From positions 558,001 to 622,000 of the forward strand of contig NZ_QGGR01000001.1 in the NCBI RefSeq assembly GCF_003148685.1: a DNA stretch of 64,000 nt. Reading direction: 5' to 3'. The position numbers and the translations under genes are program-made. Positions 50,000-58,801 of the stretch are shown here, one piece after another. Positions within the stretch are counted from its first letter, which is position 1. Each line of letters begins with the position of its first letter. Source of the stretch: Actinoplanes xinjiangensis (lineage in GTDB: Bacteria; Actinomycetota; Actinomycetes; Mycobacteriales; Micromonosporaceae). The notes under the pieces were generated by a model. The model was not told the origin of the DNA. It did not search any database and was given only the letters and a program-made list of their open reading frames with translations.

Positions 50000-51178
50000 G
50001 TGACGACGCTGCAGCGCAAGGAAGTCAACCCGATCGCCCACCTCTCCCCCGAGGACATCGAGCAGATCGGCCGCGAACTCGACGCCATCCGGGACGAGGT
50101 GCTCGCCGTCCGCGGCGAGAAGGACGCGAAGTACATCCGCCGCGTGATCGCCATTCAGCGGCGCCTGGAGGTCGGCAGCCGGGCCGTGCTCCTGTTCTCG
50201 GTCTTCCCGCCCGCCTGGATCCTCGGCACGATCGGCCTCTCCATCTCCAAGATCCTGGAGAACATGGAGATCGGCCACAACATCCTGCACGGCCAGTACG
50301 ACTTCATGCGCGACCCGAAGATCCACTCGACCACCTGGGAGTGGGACTTCGCGGCGCCGGCCGAGCAGTGGAAGCACTCCCACAACGAGCTGCACCACAA
50401 GTACACCAACGTGATCGGCCGCGACAACGACCTCGGCTACGGCATCATGCGCGTCGACGAGCAGCAGAAGTGGGCGCCCGCGCACCTCGGCCAGCCGCTC
50501 TATAACTTCATCAACGCCTGCCTCTTCGAGTACGGCATCGCCGCGTACGACCTGGAGCTCGGCCGCAACCTGTCGAGCAAGAGGCGCCGCAACAACCCCG
50601 ACTTCCGGGCCCGGCTGCGTCAGGTCGGCCGCAAGATCCGCAACCAGATGCTGAAGGACTACGTGGCGCACCCGGCCCTGTCCGTGCCGGTCGGCCTGGC
50701 CTTCGGTAACCCGTTCGGCGCCTTCTTCGGCACCCTGGCCGCGAACGTGGTCGCCAACGTGGTCCGCAACCTGTGGAGCCACTCGGTGATCATGTGCGGC
50801 CACTTCCCGAACGGCGTCGAGACCTTCGAGCGCACCTCGATCACCGGTGAGACCCGCGGCGAGTGGTACCTGCGCCAGATGCTCGGCTCGGCCAACATCT
50901 CCGGCAGCAAGCTGATGCACATCATGACCGGCAACCTGTCGCACCAGATCGAGCACCACTGCTTCCCCGACCTGCCGGCCAGCCGCTACGCGGAGATCGC
51001 GCCGAAGGTCCGGGCGCTCTTCGAGAAGTACGAACTGAAGTACGTAACCGGGCCGTTCGTCGTGCAGGTGGCCTCGGCGTGGTCCAAGGTCTTCCGTCTG
51101 GCGTTCCCGAACCGCAAGCCGGCGCGCCCGATCGACCACGCGGTCCCGCCGCGGCACCCGGCCGAGGTCTCCGTCTGA
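50000..51178 (+). CDS. Membrane fatty-acyl desaturase (DesA3-like)
   Basis: 392 residues from GTG 50000, with GAGGAAG about six bases upstream. The three histidine boxes are HNILHGQ, HSHNELHHKY and HQIEHHCFPDLP, binding the di-iron centre. Hydrophobic segments lie near residues 55-80 and 225-255. It introduces a cis double bond into acyl-CoA or lipid acyl chains, adjusting membrane fluidity. Electrons come from the upstream reductase. A terminator hairpin follows at 51215. Confidence 0.95.
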   Translation: MTTLQRKEVNPIAHLSPEDIEQIGRELDAIRDEVLAVRGEKDAKYIRRVIAIQRRLEVGSRAVLLFSVFPPAWILGTIGLSISKILENMEIGHNILHGQYDFMRDPKIHSTTWEWDFAAPAEQWKHSHNELHHKYTNVIGRDNDLGYGIMRVDEQQKWAPAHLGQPLYNFINACLFEYGIAAYDLELGRNLSSKRRRNNPDFRARLRQVGRKIRNQMLKDYVAHPALSVPVGLAFGNPFGAFFGTLAANVVANVVRNLWSHSVIMCGHFPNGVETFERTSITGETRGEWYLRQMLGSANISGSKLMHIMTGNLSHQIEHHCFPDLPASRYAEIAPKVRALFEKYELKYVTGPFVVQVASAWSKVFRLAFPNRKPARPIDHAVPPRHPAEVSV

Positions 51179-51214
51179 CGCGCCCTCGACGGCGCTGATC
51201 CCGCCGTCCGTCTC

Positions 51215-51244
51215 CTGCCCGGTCGCCCGTTTGCGGCCGGGCAG
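51215..51244 (+). terminator. Terminator hairpin after the desaturase gene
   Basis: CTGCCCGG pairs with CCGGGCAG; an inner CGC/GCG extends the stem to about 12 pairs including one T-G, with a six-base loop. Confidence 0.75.
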
Positions 51245-51324
51245 CGGCATTTCCCGCCCACGACGATTCCCGCCCGGCCGACGGTGCCCCCGCCCGACGG
51301 CATCGGCCGCCGCCTGTCAGGACA

Positions 51325-51388
51325 CCTGGCCGGCCTGGTCAAGGCGCCTGGCCGGCCTGGTCAAGGCGCCTGGCCGGCCTGGTCAGGA
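51325..51388. repeat. 22-bp tandem repeat, three copies, entering the GH4 gene end
   Basis: CCTGGCCGGCCTGGTCAAGG recurs at 51325, 51347 and 51369. The last copy contains the GH4 stop codon and encodes its final residues, so slippage here has changed the protein's C-terminus. Confidence 0.8.
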
Positions 51389-52887
51389 CGCAGATACGCC
51401 AGTTCGGGGAACTCCGAGCGGTAGGCGTCGATCAGGCGGGCGGCCACCTCGGGGCCGACCAGGGGGTGCGCGGCCATCGCCCGTACCGCTGACGTCCTCG
51501 AACCGGAGACGACCGCCTGCAGAACATGCCGCTCGGACGTCTTGACCGCCCTGATCAGCTCGGTGCCGTGCGCCGGCAGCGGAGCGACGCGCTGCGGAGC
51601 GGCACCGGCCGCGGTGACCGTGCAGGGCACCTCGACCACCGCATCGTCGTCGAGGACACCGAGCGTGCCGCGGTTGCGGACGTTGAGGATCAGGGTCGCC
51701 GGCTCGTCGTGGGCCAGAGCCCGCATGACCGCGAGCGCCACCCCCTCGTAGCCTGCCGGGCGGGACTCGTCGTGTTCGCGGTCGCCCGCGCCGGTCAGCT
51801 CCCGGTTCTCGGCCATGTAGGTGGCCTCGCGCTCCCGCCACGCCTCCAGCCAGGCCGCCAACGGCTCCCGGGCGGCGATCTCGGCATAACAACGTTGCTG
51901 CTGGCCGAGCAGGAACTCACCGCGCGTGTGCGCGGCATCCCGCACCGCGGCCAGGGTCCCGGCGGCGTCGTAGTAATAGTGCAGATATTCATTCGGTACG
52001 GCGTGCAGCTCCCGCAGGCGGCCGGCCCCGAAGAGTCGCCCCTCCTCGAACGTCGCGAGCCGCTCCGGGTCGTCGAGCAGCTCGCCGAGAAGCCCCGCAC
52101 CGCCGGGTCCACTCTCCGCGGACGCGCCCTGCGGCCCACCGGATGCGACGGCCGCCGGGCGGGGCGTTGGGCCAGCGGAGCCGGCGGGAACGGCGGAGCC
52201 AGCGCGGACGGCGGGGTCAGCGCGGTCGGCGGGGTCAGCGCGGTCGGCGGGGTCAGCGGGGCCGGCGGCGCCGAGCGGGTGGACGCCGTAGAGCCAGCCG
52301 AGATGGTTGAGACCGGCGTAGTCGACGCGGACCGCTGCCGGGTCGGCGCCGATCGCGCGGACCACCCGGTCGACCAGGCCGGAGGGGGAATCACAGATGC
52401 CGATCACGCGATCACCCAGGTGGGCGGCCATCGCCTCGGTGACCAGACCCGCCGGGTTGGTGAAGTTGATGGTCCAGGCGCCGGGGGCGAAGCGGGCGAT
52501 CCGTGCGGCGATGCGGTGGGCTTCGGGGACGGTCCGCAGACCGTACGAGATGCCGCCCGCGCCGACGGTCTCCTGGCCCAGCACTCCCGCACCGAGAGCG
52601 ACCCGCTCGTCGACGACCCGGCCGCGGAGTCCGCCGACCCGGATCGCACAGAACACGAAGTCGGCGCCGGTCACCGCCTCGTCCAGGTCAGTGGTGGTGA
52701 GGAGCGCCGGCGCGCCGGGCACGTCGCGGGCCTGGGCGGCGAGCACCCGGCCGATCGCATCGAGGCGCCCACGGTCGACGTCGTGCAGGACCAGCTCGGT
52801 GATCCCGGTCCGGAGTCGGTCGGCGAGCAGCGCCCGATGCACGAGCGGCACCCGGAACCCGCCACCCCCGAGAATCGTCAGTCGCAT
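51361..52887 (-). CDS. Glycoside hydrolase family 4 with low-complexity insertion
   Basis: 508 residues. NAD-binding start MRLTILGGGGFRVPLVHRAL, NFTNPAGLVTEA near 141-152, the metal-ligand Cys165 in GICDSPSG, and His195 in AGLNHLGWLY. GH4 enzymes need NAD+ and Mn2+ and hydrolyse phospho-glucosides, or in some branches alpha-galactosides or glucuronides. About 60 residues (206-264) of Pro/Ala/Asp repeats such as PADRADPADRADP interrupt the fold, making it longer than the usual 420-450. The insertion lies just after the active-site His block and probably forms a surface loop. The specificity is unknown. Confidence 0.9.
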   Translation of the reverse strand: MRLTILGGGGFRVPLVHRALLADRLRTGITELVLHDVDRGRLDAIGRVLAAQARDVPGAPALLTTTDLDEAVTGADFVFCAIRVGGLRGRVVDERVALGAGVLGQETVGAGGISYGLRTVPEAHRIAARIARFAPGAWTINFTNPAGLVTEAMAAHLGDRVIGICDSPSGLVDRVVRAIGADPAAVRVDYAGLNHLGWLYGVHPLGAAGPADPADRADPADRADPAVRAGSAVPAGSAGPTPRPAAVASGGPQGASAESGPGGAGLLGELLDDPERLATFEEGRLFGAGRLRELHAVPNEYLHYYYDAAGTLAAVRDAAHTRGEFLLGQQQRCYAEIAAREPLAAWLEAWREREATYMAENRELTGAGDREHDESRPAGYEGVALAVMRALAHDEPATLILNVRNRGTLGVLDDDAVVEVPCTVTAAGAAPQRVAPLPAHGTELIRAVKTSERHVLQAVVSGSRTSAVRAMAAHPLVGPEVAARLIDAYRSEFPELAYLRPDQAGQAP

Positions 52888-53220
52888 TCGGTCTCCCTGA
52901 CTCTGCTACCCGCCATCCGATCACAGTCCAGTGGGCCGGTGGACACCGCACGTGGAGGGAACGCCGACCGGCGCCGGTGGGAGCAGGCACGACCAGACGG
53001 ATCCGCAGACGCCGGGCGTGCCGGGGTGTAGGGGTGAGGTGGGCCAGCGGTGCGGGAGAGGGCTGCGGGGCCGCGGTGCGTGGGGGTGCCGGCGGCGCGG
53101 GGGTGGGGCGGGGCAGGAGGCGCGGGAGAGCTGCCGGCAGCACCGGAGATGCCTGGGGGTGCCAAGGTACGGGAGGGTGGCGCGGTGCTTGAGGTGCAGC
53201 GGAGCCCCGGGCGCGGGTGG
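52888..53220. other. Gene-free G-rich interval
   Basis: No convincing gene. The plus strand carries dense G-runs, for example GGGGG at 53082, GGGGG at 53099, GGGG at 53105 and 53110, and can form a G-quadruplex. The open frames here are low-complexity shadows. It lies between the GH4 start and the PfkB end, so it should contain the GH4 promoter near 52890-52930. Confidence 0.6.
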
Positions 53221-54264
53221 TCAGCGGTCGGGCTGGGCGTCGGACAGGCGGGCGATCGTGGCGGTCGCCCGGTGGACGGCGTTGCGGCTGCCCGGTGGGA
53301 TGACGTCGTCGAGGAAGCCGAAGCGCGTGATCAGGTCGGGGTCGGCGGCGGCCCGGCGGGTGGCCTGCCACCAGTCGGCGATGTCGCCCCAGCCGGGGGC
53401 GGACAGGGAACCGCCGAAATGCTGGACCGACAGGCCACCGACCAGGGTGGCGAAGGCGACCCGGTCGGCGAGCGGCCAGCCGCCCAGGGTGCCGGCGATG
53501 AAACCGGCGGTGAAGACGTCACCGGCGCCGGTCGGGTCGAGGGCCTCCACCGGTACGCCCGGAACCGTCGCCACCTCACCGGTGAGGCCGTCGACCGCCA
53601 TCGCCCCGTCGCCGCCGCACGTGACGACGACCACCGGGACCAGTGCGGACAGCTTCTCCAGCGCCTGACGCGGGTCATCGGTGCGGGTGTAGCGCATCGC
53701 CTCCACCTGGTTCGGCAGGAAGGCGTGGCAGTCGGACAGGTAGCCCAGCACGTCGCCGGACCACTGCTCGGTCTCGTCCCACCCGACGTCGGCGAACACC
53801 ATCGTGCCCGCCGCCCTGGCCCGTCGCACCCAGCCGGTGCCCTCCGGCGACAGGCTCACCGCCGCGCTGCGGGCCGCCGGGAGGCCGTTGACCAGGCCGT
53901 CCTCATCGGTCGGGAGTGGATGCCCGTGGGTGATCATGCTGCGGTCCCGGTCATACGCCAGTGAGACGGTCACCGGGGAGTGCCAGTCGTCGACCCGGCG
54001 GGACGCGGACATGTCGATGCCCTCCTGGTGGCTGAGCACCCGATGGCAGAACTCACCGTACGCATCCGAGCTGAGCGCCGTGCCCAGGCCGGTGTGCAGG
54101 CCGAGCCGGCTCGCGGCGACCGCGAGGTTCGCCACCCCACCGGGGCAGGAACCCATGCCGCTCGCCCACACCTCCTCGCCGGGGGCGGGCAGCTCACGAA
54201 GGCCGGTGAAGATCACGTCGAGATAGACGACTCCCGGGACGAAGAGGTCGAGCGGTCGCGCCAT
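53221..54264 (-). CDS. PfkB-family carbohydrate kinase
   Basis: 347 residues. PfkB signature one is the Gly-rich GSCPGGVANLAVAASRLG; signature two is DPTGAGDVFTAGFIAGTLGG, with the catalytic Asp in the GAGD segment. It phosphorylates a sugar or nucleoside in the cytosol. It lies upstream of the GH4 gene on the same strand, separated by the G-rich gap, so a joint role in sugar catabolism is possible but not shown. Confidence 0.92.
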   Translation of the reverse strand: MARPLDLFVPGVVYLDVIFTGLRELPAPGEEVWASGMGSCPGGVANLAVAASRLGLHTGLGTALSSDAYGEFCHRVLSHQEGIDMSASRRVDDWHSPVTVSLAYDRDRSMITHGHPLPTDEDGLVNGLPAARSAAVSLSPEGTGWVRRARAAGTMVFADVGWDETEQWSGDVLGYLSDCHAFLPNQVEAMRYTRTDDPRQALEKLSALVPVVVVTCGGDGAMAVDGLTGEVATVPGVPVEALDPTGAGDVFTAGFIAGTLGGWPLADRVAFATLVGGLSVQHFGGSLSAPGWGDIADWWQATRRAAADPDLITRFGFLDDVIPPGSRNAVHRATATIARLSDAQPDR

Positions 54265-54307
54265 CGTCCGATCTTAGCCCCGCTCCTATCGGCCAAGTCG
54301 TGATTGA

Positions 54308-54970
54308 TCAGCCCGCCTTTCGCAGGTCGGTGTGGGTGGCACGCAGGGTGTCGACGGCCCGGTCGGTGCCCGGTGGGCGGACGGTGTCGAGCAGACGCCA
54401 GGCCTCGTCCAGAGCCTGGGACAATTCGCCGATCCGCTGGGCGTGCTGACGGCGAACGTCCTCGCGGACCTTCTCGATCCGCCGCATCCATCCCTCCGCG
54501 CTGGCGGCCGGCGGCGCGGCACCCGGCCGCACGGGGCCACGGGGCTCCGGCACGGACGGGGATGGCGGCCCGGACCGGGAATGCGGCGCGGGCGAGGTCT
54601 GCGCCCCGGACCGGGAATACGGCGCGGGCGAGGAGGAAGGAGCGGTGCCGGCCGGTGGAGCAATGCCGGACGTTGGAGCAATGCCGGACGTTGGAACGGT
54701 GCCGGAAGGTGGAACGGTGCCGGAAGGTGGAACGGTGCGGGCAGCAGGTGGAGCGGTGCCGGCGGGTGGGAAGGCGCCGCCCGGCGCGGCCGGGCCGCTT
54801 CCGAGGACCTCGGAGACCGGGACGATCGCGGCGATCGGGCGGCCCCCGTCGACCACGACGGTGACCTGGCCGGTCAGCCCGGTGACCCGGACGAGTTGCT
54901 GGAACCGCAGGCGAGCCTCAGCGACCGTGAGCTCGATCCGACGGCGTATCGGCGTTGCTGGTTCTCCCAT
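54308..54970 (-). CDS. Phd/YefM-like N-terminal domain fused to repeats and a helical tail
   Basis: 220 residues from ATG 54970. The first 50 residues resemble the Phd/YefM antitoxin fold (ELTVAEARLRFQQLVRVTGL, then QVTVVVDGGRPIAAIVPVSE). Residues about 55-145 are Pro/Ser/Thr/Ala-rich, with 6-residue units such as PPSGTV and PTSGIA repeated in tandem. The last 70 residues form a charged helix with a heptad pattern (RIEKVREDVRRQHAQRIGEL). No toxin gene of the RelE/Doc class is adjacent, so this is either an orphan DNA-binding relative or a scaffold that has lost its partner. Confidence 0.7.
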   Translation of the reverse strand: MGEPATPIRRRIELTVAEARLRFQQLVRVTGLTGQVTVVVDGGRPIAAIVPVSEVLGSGPAAPGGAFPPAGTAPPAARTVPPSGTVPPSGTVPTSGIAPTSGIAPPAGTAPSSSPAPYSRSGAQTSPAPHSRSGPPSPSVPEPRGPVRPGAAPPAASAEGWMRRIEKVREDVRRQHAQRIGELSQALDEAWRLLDTVRPPGTDRAVDTLRATHTDLRKAG

Positions 54971-55030
54971 ACCACGATGATGCGCCGGGGGTATGACAAA
55001 AATGCGTGGGCCGCAGGTCACCCGTACGGA

Positions 55031-55036
55031 TAGATT
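55031..55036 (+). promoter_or_regulatory. Putative -10 TAGATT of a leaderless mRNA
   Basis: TAGATT lies six bases before ATG 55043, with no ribosome binding site between, suggesting leaderless translation of the DinB-like gene. Confidence 0.45.
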
Positions 55037-55042
55037 CCCGCC

Positions 55043-55660
55043 ATGACCACCGCTGACGACGTGCGCACCGCCGTCTCTCTCGCTGCCGCCACCCTCCGGA
55101 CGGCCGTCGGCCGGGACTGGCACGTGCCGGCCGACGGCCTCACCTGGTCCTGTTGGGAGACGGTGGAGCACATCGCCGACGACCTCTTCACGTACGCCGC
55201 TCAGGTCGCCTCGGAGAACACGCCGCCGGACAGCCATGTCCCCATCGGATGGCGGCGCAGCCGGCCGGACGGGCCGGCGCTGACGATCTACAGCGAGGAC
55301 ACCAAGAACGCCGAAGGGCTCGTCCAGGTGCTGGAGTCGTCGGGTGGGCTGCTCGCGGCCGTGGTCACGGTCGCGCCGCCGGAGCGCCGGGCGTTCCATC
55401 CCTACGGGGCCTCGGATCCGGCCGGGTTCGCGGCGATGGGCGTGGTGGAGACGCTGGTGCATCTGCACGACGTCGCCGTGGCACTCGATCTGCCGTGGGC
55501 GCCGCCGGAGGAGCTGTGCGACCGTGCGCTGCGCCGCCTGTTCCGGGAGGCGCCGACGACGACCGGCCGCTGGCCGACGCTGCTGTGGGCGACCGGCCGT
55601 GGCGACCTGCCGGGCCACCCCCGTCGCACCGACTGGAAGTGGGACGGAACACCGGCCTGA
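55043..55660 (+). CDS. DinB/MDMPI-like (mycothiol-dependent isomerase N-domain type) protein
   Basis: 205 residues. The helical-bundle pattern and metal-ligand candidates (WETVEHIADDLFTYAA; VETLVHLHDVAVAL) match the maleylpyruvate isomerase/DinB-like family, many of whose actinobacterial members use mycothiol. The substrate is unknown. It is divergent from the Phd-like gene across 72 bases. Confidence 0.75.
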   Translation: MTTADDVRTAVSLAAATLRTAVGRDWHVPADGLTWSCWETVEHIADDLFTYAAQVASENTPPDSHVPIGWRRSRPDGPALTIYSEDTKNAEGLVQVLESSGGLLAAVVTVAPPERRAFHPYGASDPAGFAAMGVVETLVHLHDVAVALDLPWAPPEELCDRALRRLFREAPTTTGRWPTLLWATGRGDLPGHPRRTDWKWDGTPA

Positions 55661-55783
55661 AAGGACCGGCGCGCCGTCCGGAATAGGACCGGCGCGGCGC
55701 CCGGCCGGAATAGGACCGGCGCGCCGCCAGCCGGAAAAGGACGGACGCGACGCCGGCCGGACGGCGCCGGGCGGCGGCGATCG
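55659..55783. repeat. ~26-bp imperfect tandem repeat, about four copies
   Basis: GAATAGGACCGGCGCG-type units start at about 55659, 55681, 55708, 55734 and 55760, in the convergent gap after the DinB-like gene. The first unit overlaps its stop codon. Confidence 0.75.
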
Positions 55784-55791
55784 CGGTACGG

Positions 55792-56301
55792 CTATCGGTA
55801 TCGATAGGCGCAGAGCAGCTTCATCGCCTTCTCCGCGCCGTCGGTGAGGACCGCCAGATCCACGTCGCTGAAGATACGGGGCCGCGCGTCGACCGCACAG
55901 TGTGCTCCGAGCGTGTGCCCACCGCTCCCGATGAGCGGCACCCCGAGATAACTGCGCAGCCCGGTCATCTGGAGGAACGGGTTGTCCAGGTGCCGCGGGT
56001 CGGTCATCCCGTCGACCACGCAGTACGGCTCGCCGGTGAGCACGGTGTGGGTGCACAGGGCCCATTCGGCGGGGGCGCCCTGGGCCTCGGCGACCCATCC
56101 GGCGACGCCGTGCGAGCCGATGATGAATTGGGACGTGTCGAGCACGACCGACACGAGGGAGACCGACGCCTCCAGGAGGCCCGCGCTGCGCTGGCAGATC
56201 GCGTCGAGGCTGGTCCGCAGGTCGGGGTCGAAGAGGTCGTAGCCGGCGATCTCCCGGATGCGTTCCGGGACGCCGAGCCGGTCGAACAGGTCGGTGTTCA
56301 C
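55792..56301 (-). CDS. GAF-domain protein
   Basis: 169 residues from GTG 56301, with GGAGG six bases upstream. The body is one GAF domain, as in VSLVSVVLDTSQFIIGSHGV and SYLGVPLIGSGGHTLGAHCA. No output domain is attached. GAF modules bind cyclic nucleotides, small ligands or redox cofactors. It may act through the next gene, an MCP, on the same strand across about 100 bases. Confidence 0.85.
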   Translation of the reverse strand: MNTDLFDRLGVPERIREIAGYDLFDPDLRTSLDAICQRSAGLLEASVSLVSVVLDTSQFIIGSHGVAGWVAEAQGAPAEWALCTHTVLTGEPYCVVDGMTDPRHLDNPFLQMTGLRSYLGVPLIGSGGHTLGAHCAVDARPRIFSDVDLAVLTDGAEKAMKLLCAYRYR

Positions 56302-56405
56302 GACGCCTCCTTGGCGAGAAGTGACAGCTGATTGGGTCCGGTGACGCGGATCGGCGGGGCGAGGGCGCACCGCCGGCCGGTCCTCCCCGGCCGGGTTTCG
56401 AGGGG

Positions 56406-58022
56406 TCAGTGCCGGAATCCGCCGACCAGGTTGGTCAGGTCACCGGCGAGGCGGGTGAGGTCGGAGGCGGCCTGCTGGGTGGCGAGGGCGCCGTCGGCGG
56501 TCGCGGTGGCCACCTCGGCGACGCCGGAGACGGTACGGGCCACGTCCCCGCTGCTGGTGGCGGCCTCGGCGACGGATCGGCTCATCTCACCGGTGGTGGC
56601 GGTCTGCTCCTCGACGGCCGAGGCGATCGTGGTGGTGTAGTCGCCGATCCGCTGGATGACGTGGGTGATCTCGCTGATGGCGGTGGCCGCGGAGTCGCTG
56701 GACTCCTGGATGGCGCCGATCCGGCCGGTGATCTCCTCGGTCGCCTTGGCGGTCTGCTGGGCCAGTTCCTTGACCTCGCCGGCCACGACGGCGAACCCCT
56801 TGCCGAGTTCTCCGGCGCGGGCGGCCTCGATGGTGGCGTTGAGGGCGAGCAGGTTGGTCTGTTCGGCGATGCTGGTGATCAGCCGGACCACGTCACCGAT
56901 CTCCGCGCTGGCCGCACCGAGTTCGGCGACCTGGTTGTTGGTGCGCTCGGCGACGGCCATGCCCTCCTGGGCGACACGGGCGGCGTCGGCGGCGTTGGAG
57001 GCGATCTCGGCGATGGAGGCGCTCATCTCCTCGGCGCCGGCCGCGATCGACTGGACGCCGACGTTGACGTTCTCGCTGGCGGCGCTGGCCGAGCCGGCCT
57101 TGTCGGCGACATCGGCGGCGCCGCTCTGGAGCTGGGCGCTGACGGTGGAGAGTTCCTCGGAGGCGCTGGCGAGGGTGACGGCGGAACCGCCGATGGTGCT
57201 GACGGTGTCGCGGAGCCGGGTGATCGCGGCGTCGAGGGCGCGACCCATCCGGCCGGGCTCGTCGTGGCTGGTCAGGCCGGTCTGCTGGGTGAGGTCGCCG
57301 TCGGCGAGACCTTCGCAGACGGTGGTGACGCGGCTGAGGGAGCGGACGATGCCGCGGGCGACCAGGAGACCGAGACCGAGAGCGCAGGCGATGCCGAGGA
57401 CGAGCAGGAGGATCGACTGGAGACGGCTGGACTCGTACGCGGACCGGGCGTCGGCGGCGGTGGCGGCGGCCGCGGCGTTCTCTGCGGCGTCGATGTCTTC
57501 GAGCTGTTGCCGGAGCTCGGTGATCAGTGGGGCGATCTGCTGATCCCGGATGGCGCCCCACGCCTTGATCTCGTTGCGCCGGGAGGTGGGGAAGAGCTGG
57601 TCGTTCGCGATGCCGATGAACCGCTGCCAGCCGTCCTTGACGCTCGCGACGAGTTCCGCGGAGGCGGCGGGGGTGGTGGCCTCGTAGGCGGCCATCGCCG
57701 CGCTGACCTCGGCGAGATCCTTCTCGTACGCCGTCTCGTACTTCTGCTTGGTCGCCATGTCCGGGTAGATGACGTGACTGACCATGTCGATCCGGGACTG
57801 GTTGATGCCGGCCTTCAGTTCGCCGAGGGCGGAGACGCCGACCACGTTGCTGCGGTAGATCCACTGGGCCGAGTCGCTGGCCGAGGCGAGTGCACGCAGT
57901 CCGAGGATCCCGATCAGCAGCGCGACCACGGCTGCCACCATGATCGCGATCATGATCTTGAGGTTCACGCTGAGATCGGCCCAGAACCGCCGGCCCCCGA
58001 CCTCAGCAGCCACTTCGGTCAT
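56406..58022 (-). CDS. Methyl-accepting chemotaxis protein
   Basis: 538 residues from ATG 58022. Membrane segments near residues 20-45 and 205-230 flank a four-helix-bundle-type periplasmic domain (about 46-200). A HAMP linker follows, then the cytosolic signalling domain with the hairpin tip [20 protein letters not shown] and [20 protein letters not shown]. It relays an extracellular signal to CheA/CheW. No che genes are in the window, so its partners lie elsewhere. The presence of an MCP implies flagellar or other taxis, which is typical of zoospore-forming Actinoplanes. Confidence 0.95.
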   Translation of the reverse strand: MTEVAAEVGGRRFWADLSVNLKIMIAIMVAAVVALLIGILGLRALASASDSAQWIYRSNVVGVSALGELKAGINQSRIDMVSHVIYPDMATKQKYETAYEKDLAEVSAAMAAYEATTPAASAELVASVKDGWQRFIGIANDQLFPTSRRNEIKAWGAIRDQQIAPLITELRQQLEDIDAAENAAAAATAADARSAYESSRLQSILLLVLGIACALGLGLLVARGIVRSLSRVTTVCEGLADGDLTQQTGLTSHDEPGRMGRALDAAITRLRDTVSTIGGSAVTLASASEELSTVSAQLQSGAADVADKAGSASAASENVNVGVQSIAAGAEEMSASIAEIASNAADAARVAQEGMAVAERTNNQVAELGAASAEIGDVVRLITSIAEQTNLLALNATIEAARAGELGKGFAVVAGEVKELAQQTAKATEEITGRIGAIQESSDSAATAISEITHVIQRIGDYTTTIASAVEEQTATTGEMSRSVAEAATSSGDVARTVSGVAEVATATADGALATQQAASDLTRLAGDLTNLVGGFRH

Positions 58023-58183
58023 CCTGTTCCCCCTGGTCCGGATGGCACGCGATGCGCGCACCTACTCAGGTCGGCACCTGGGGGCAACCTCTGAGCAACC
58101 CGCCTGAACCAGGAAAAACTCAGATCACTCGCCAGGCACCGGAGGGACGTTACGGGCGGGATTAGCCGGGTAGTGGCGATGAC

Positions 58184-58750
58184 ATGACCACGGTGCAGAA
58201 GGAACAGGATGTCATCGAGCTGCTGCTCAGTCAGCACCAGCAGATCAAGGCCCTCTTCACCCGGGTGAACCAGTCCACCGGGGACCAGAAACGGGACGCG
58301 TTCCACGAGCTGACCCGGCTGCTCGCCGTGCACGAGAGCGCCGAGGAGCAGGTGGTTCACCCGGCCGCCCGGGACGATGCCGGCGACGCGGTGGTGGAGG
58401 CTCGCCTCGAAGAGGAGAACATGGCCAAACGCGCCCTCGCCGCCCTCTACGACATGGGCGTCGACTCGCCGGACTTCGACACGCGGTTCGCCGAGTTCGA
58501 GGCGGCGGTGCTCAGCCATGCCCTGCACGAGGAGCAGGAGGAGTTTCCCCTGCTGCGCACGAAGACCGACCCGGACCGGCTGGTCCGGATGGCCGGGGCG
58601 GTCCGCGCCGCGGAGGCCGTCTCCCCGACCCGGCCGCATCCGAACGCCGGAGAGAACCCGGTGGCCAACCTGATCGCGGGTCCGCCGCTGGCGATCTTCG
58701 ACAAGACGCGTGACGCCGTCCGCGACTGGCGGCAGTCGCAGAAGGACTGA
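58184..58750 (+). CDS. Hemerythrin HHE-domain protein
   Basis: 188 residues. The di-iron ligands are visible in LLSQHQQIKALF, LAVHESAEEQVVHPAA and LSHALHEEQEEFPLL, with a Glu in the LEEENMAKR helix. Such proteins bind O2 or NO, or act as oxygen or iron sensors. The C-terminal 50 residues are a basic tail. It is convergent with a small membrane protein, and they share a terminator. Confidence 0.92.
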   Translation: MTTVQKEQDVIELLLSQHQQIKALFTRVNQSTGDQKRDAFHELTRLLAVHESAEEQVVHPAARDDAGDAVVEARLEEENMAKRALAALYDMGVDSPDFDTRFAEFEAAVLSHALHEEQEEFPLLRTKTDPDRLVRMAGAVRAAEAVSPTRPHPNAGENPVANLIAGPPLAIFDKTRDAVRDWRQSQKD

Positions 58751-58761
58751 GCGGGGTGGGA

Positions 58762-58801
58762 GGTCACGCCGCCCGGCGCGCAGGCGCCGGGCGGCGTGAC
58801 C
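58762..58801. terminator. Shared hairpin terminator containing a stop codon
   Basis: 17-bp perfect stem (GGTCACGCCGCCCGGCG) with a six-base loop; the minus-strand gene's stop (58764-58766) lies inside the left arm. Confidence 0.85.

Noticed and set aside
54308..56098. A 596-codon minus-strand frame covering the Phd-like gene and more
   Set aside because: Only the part from ATG 54970 has protein character; the rest is antisense to the DinB-like gene and the GAF region.
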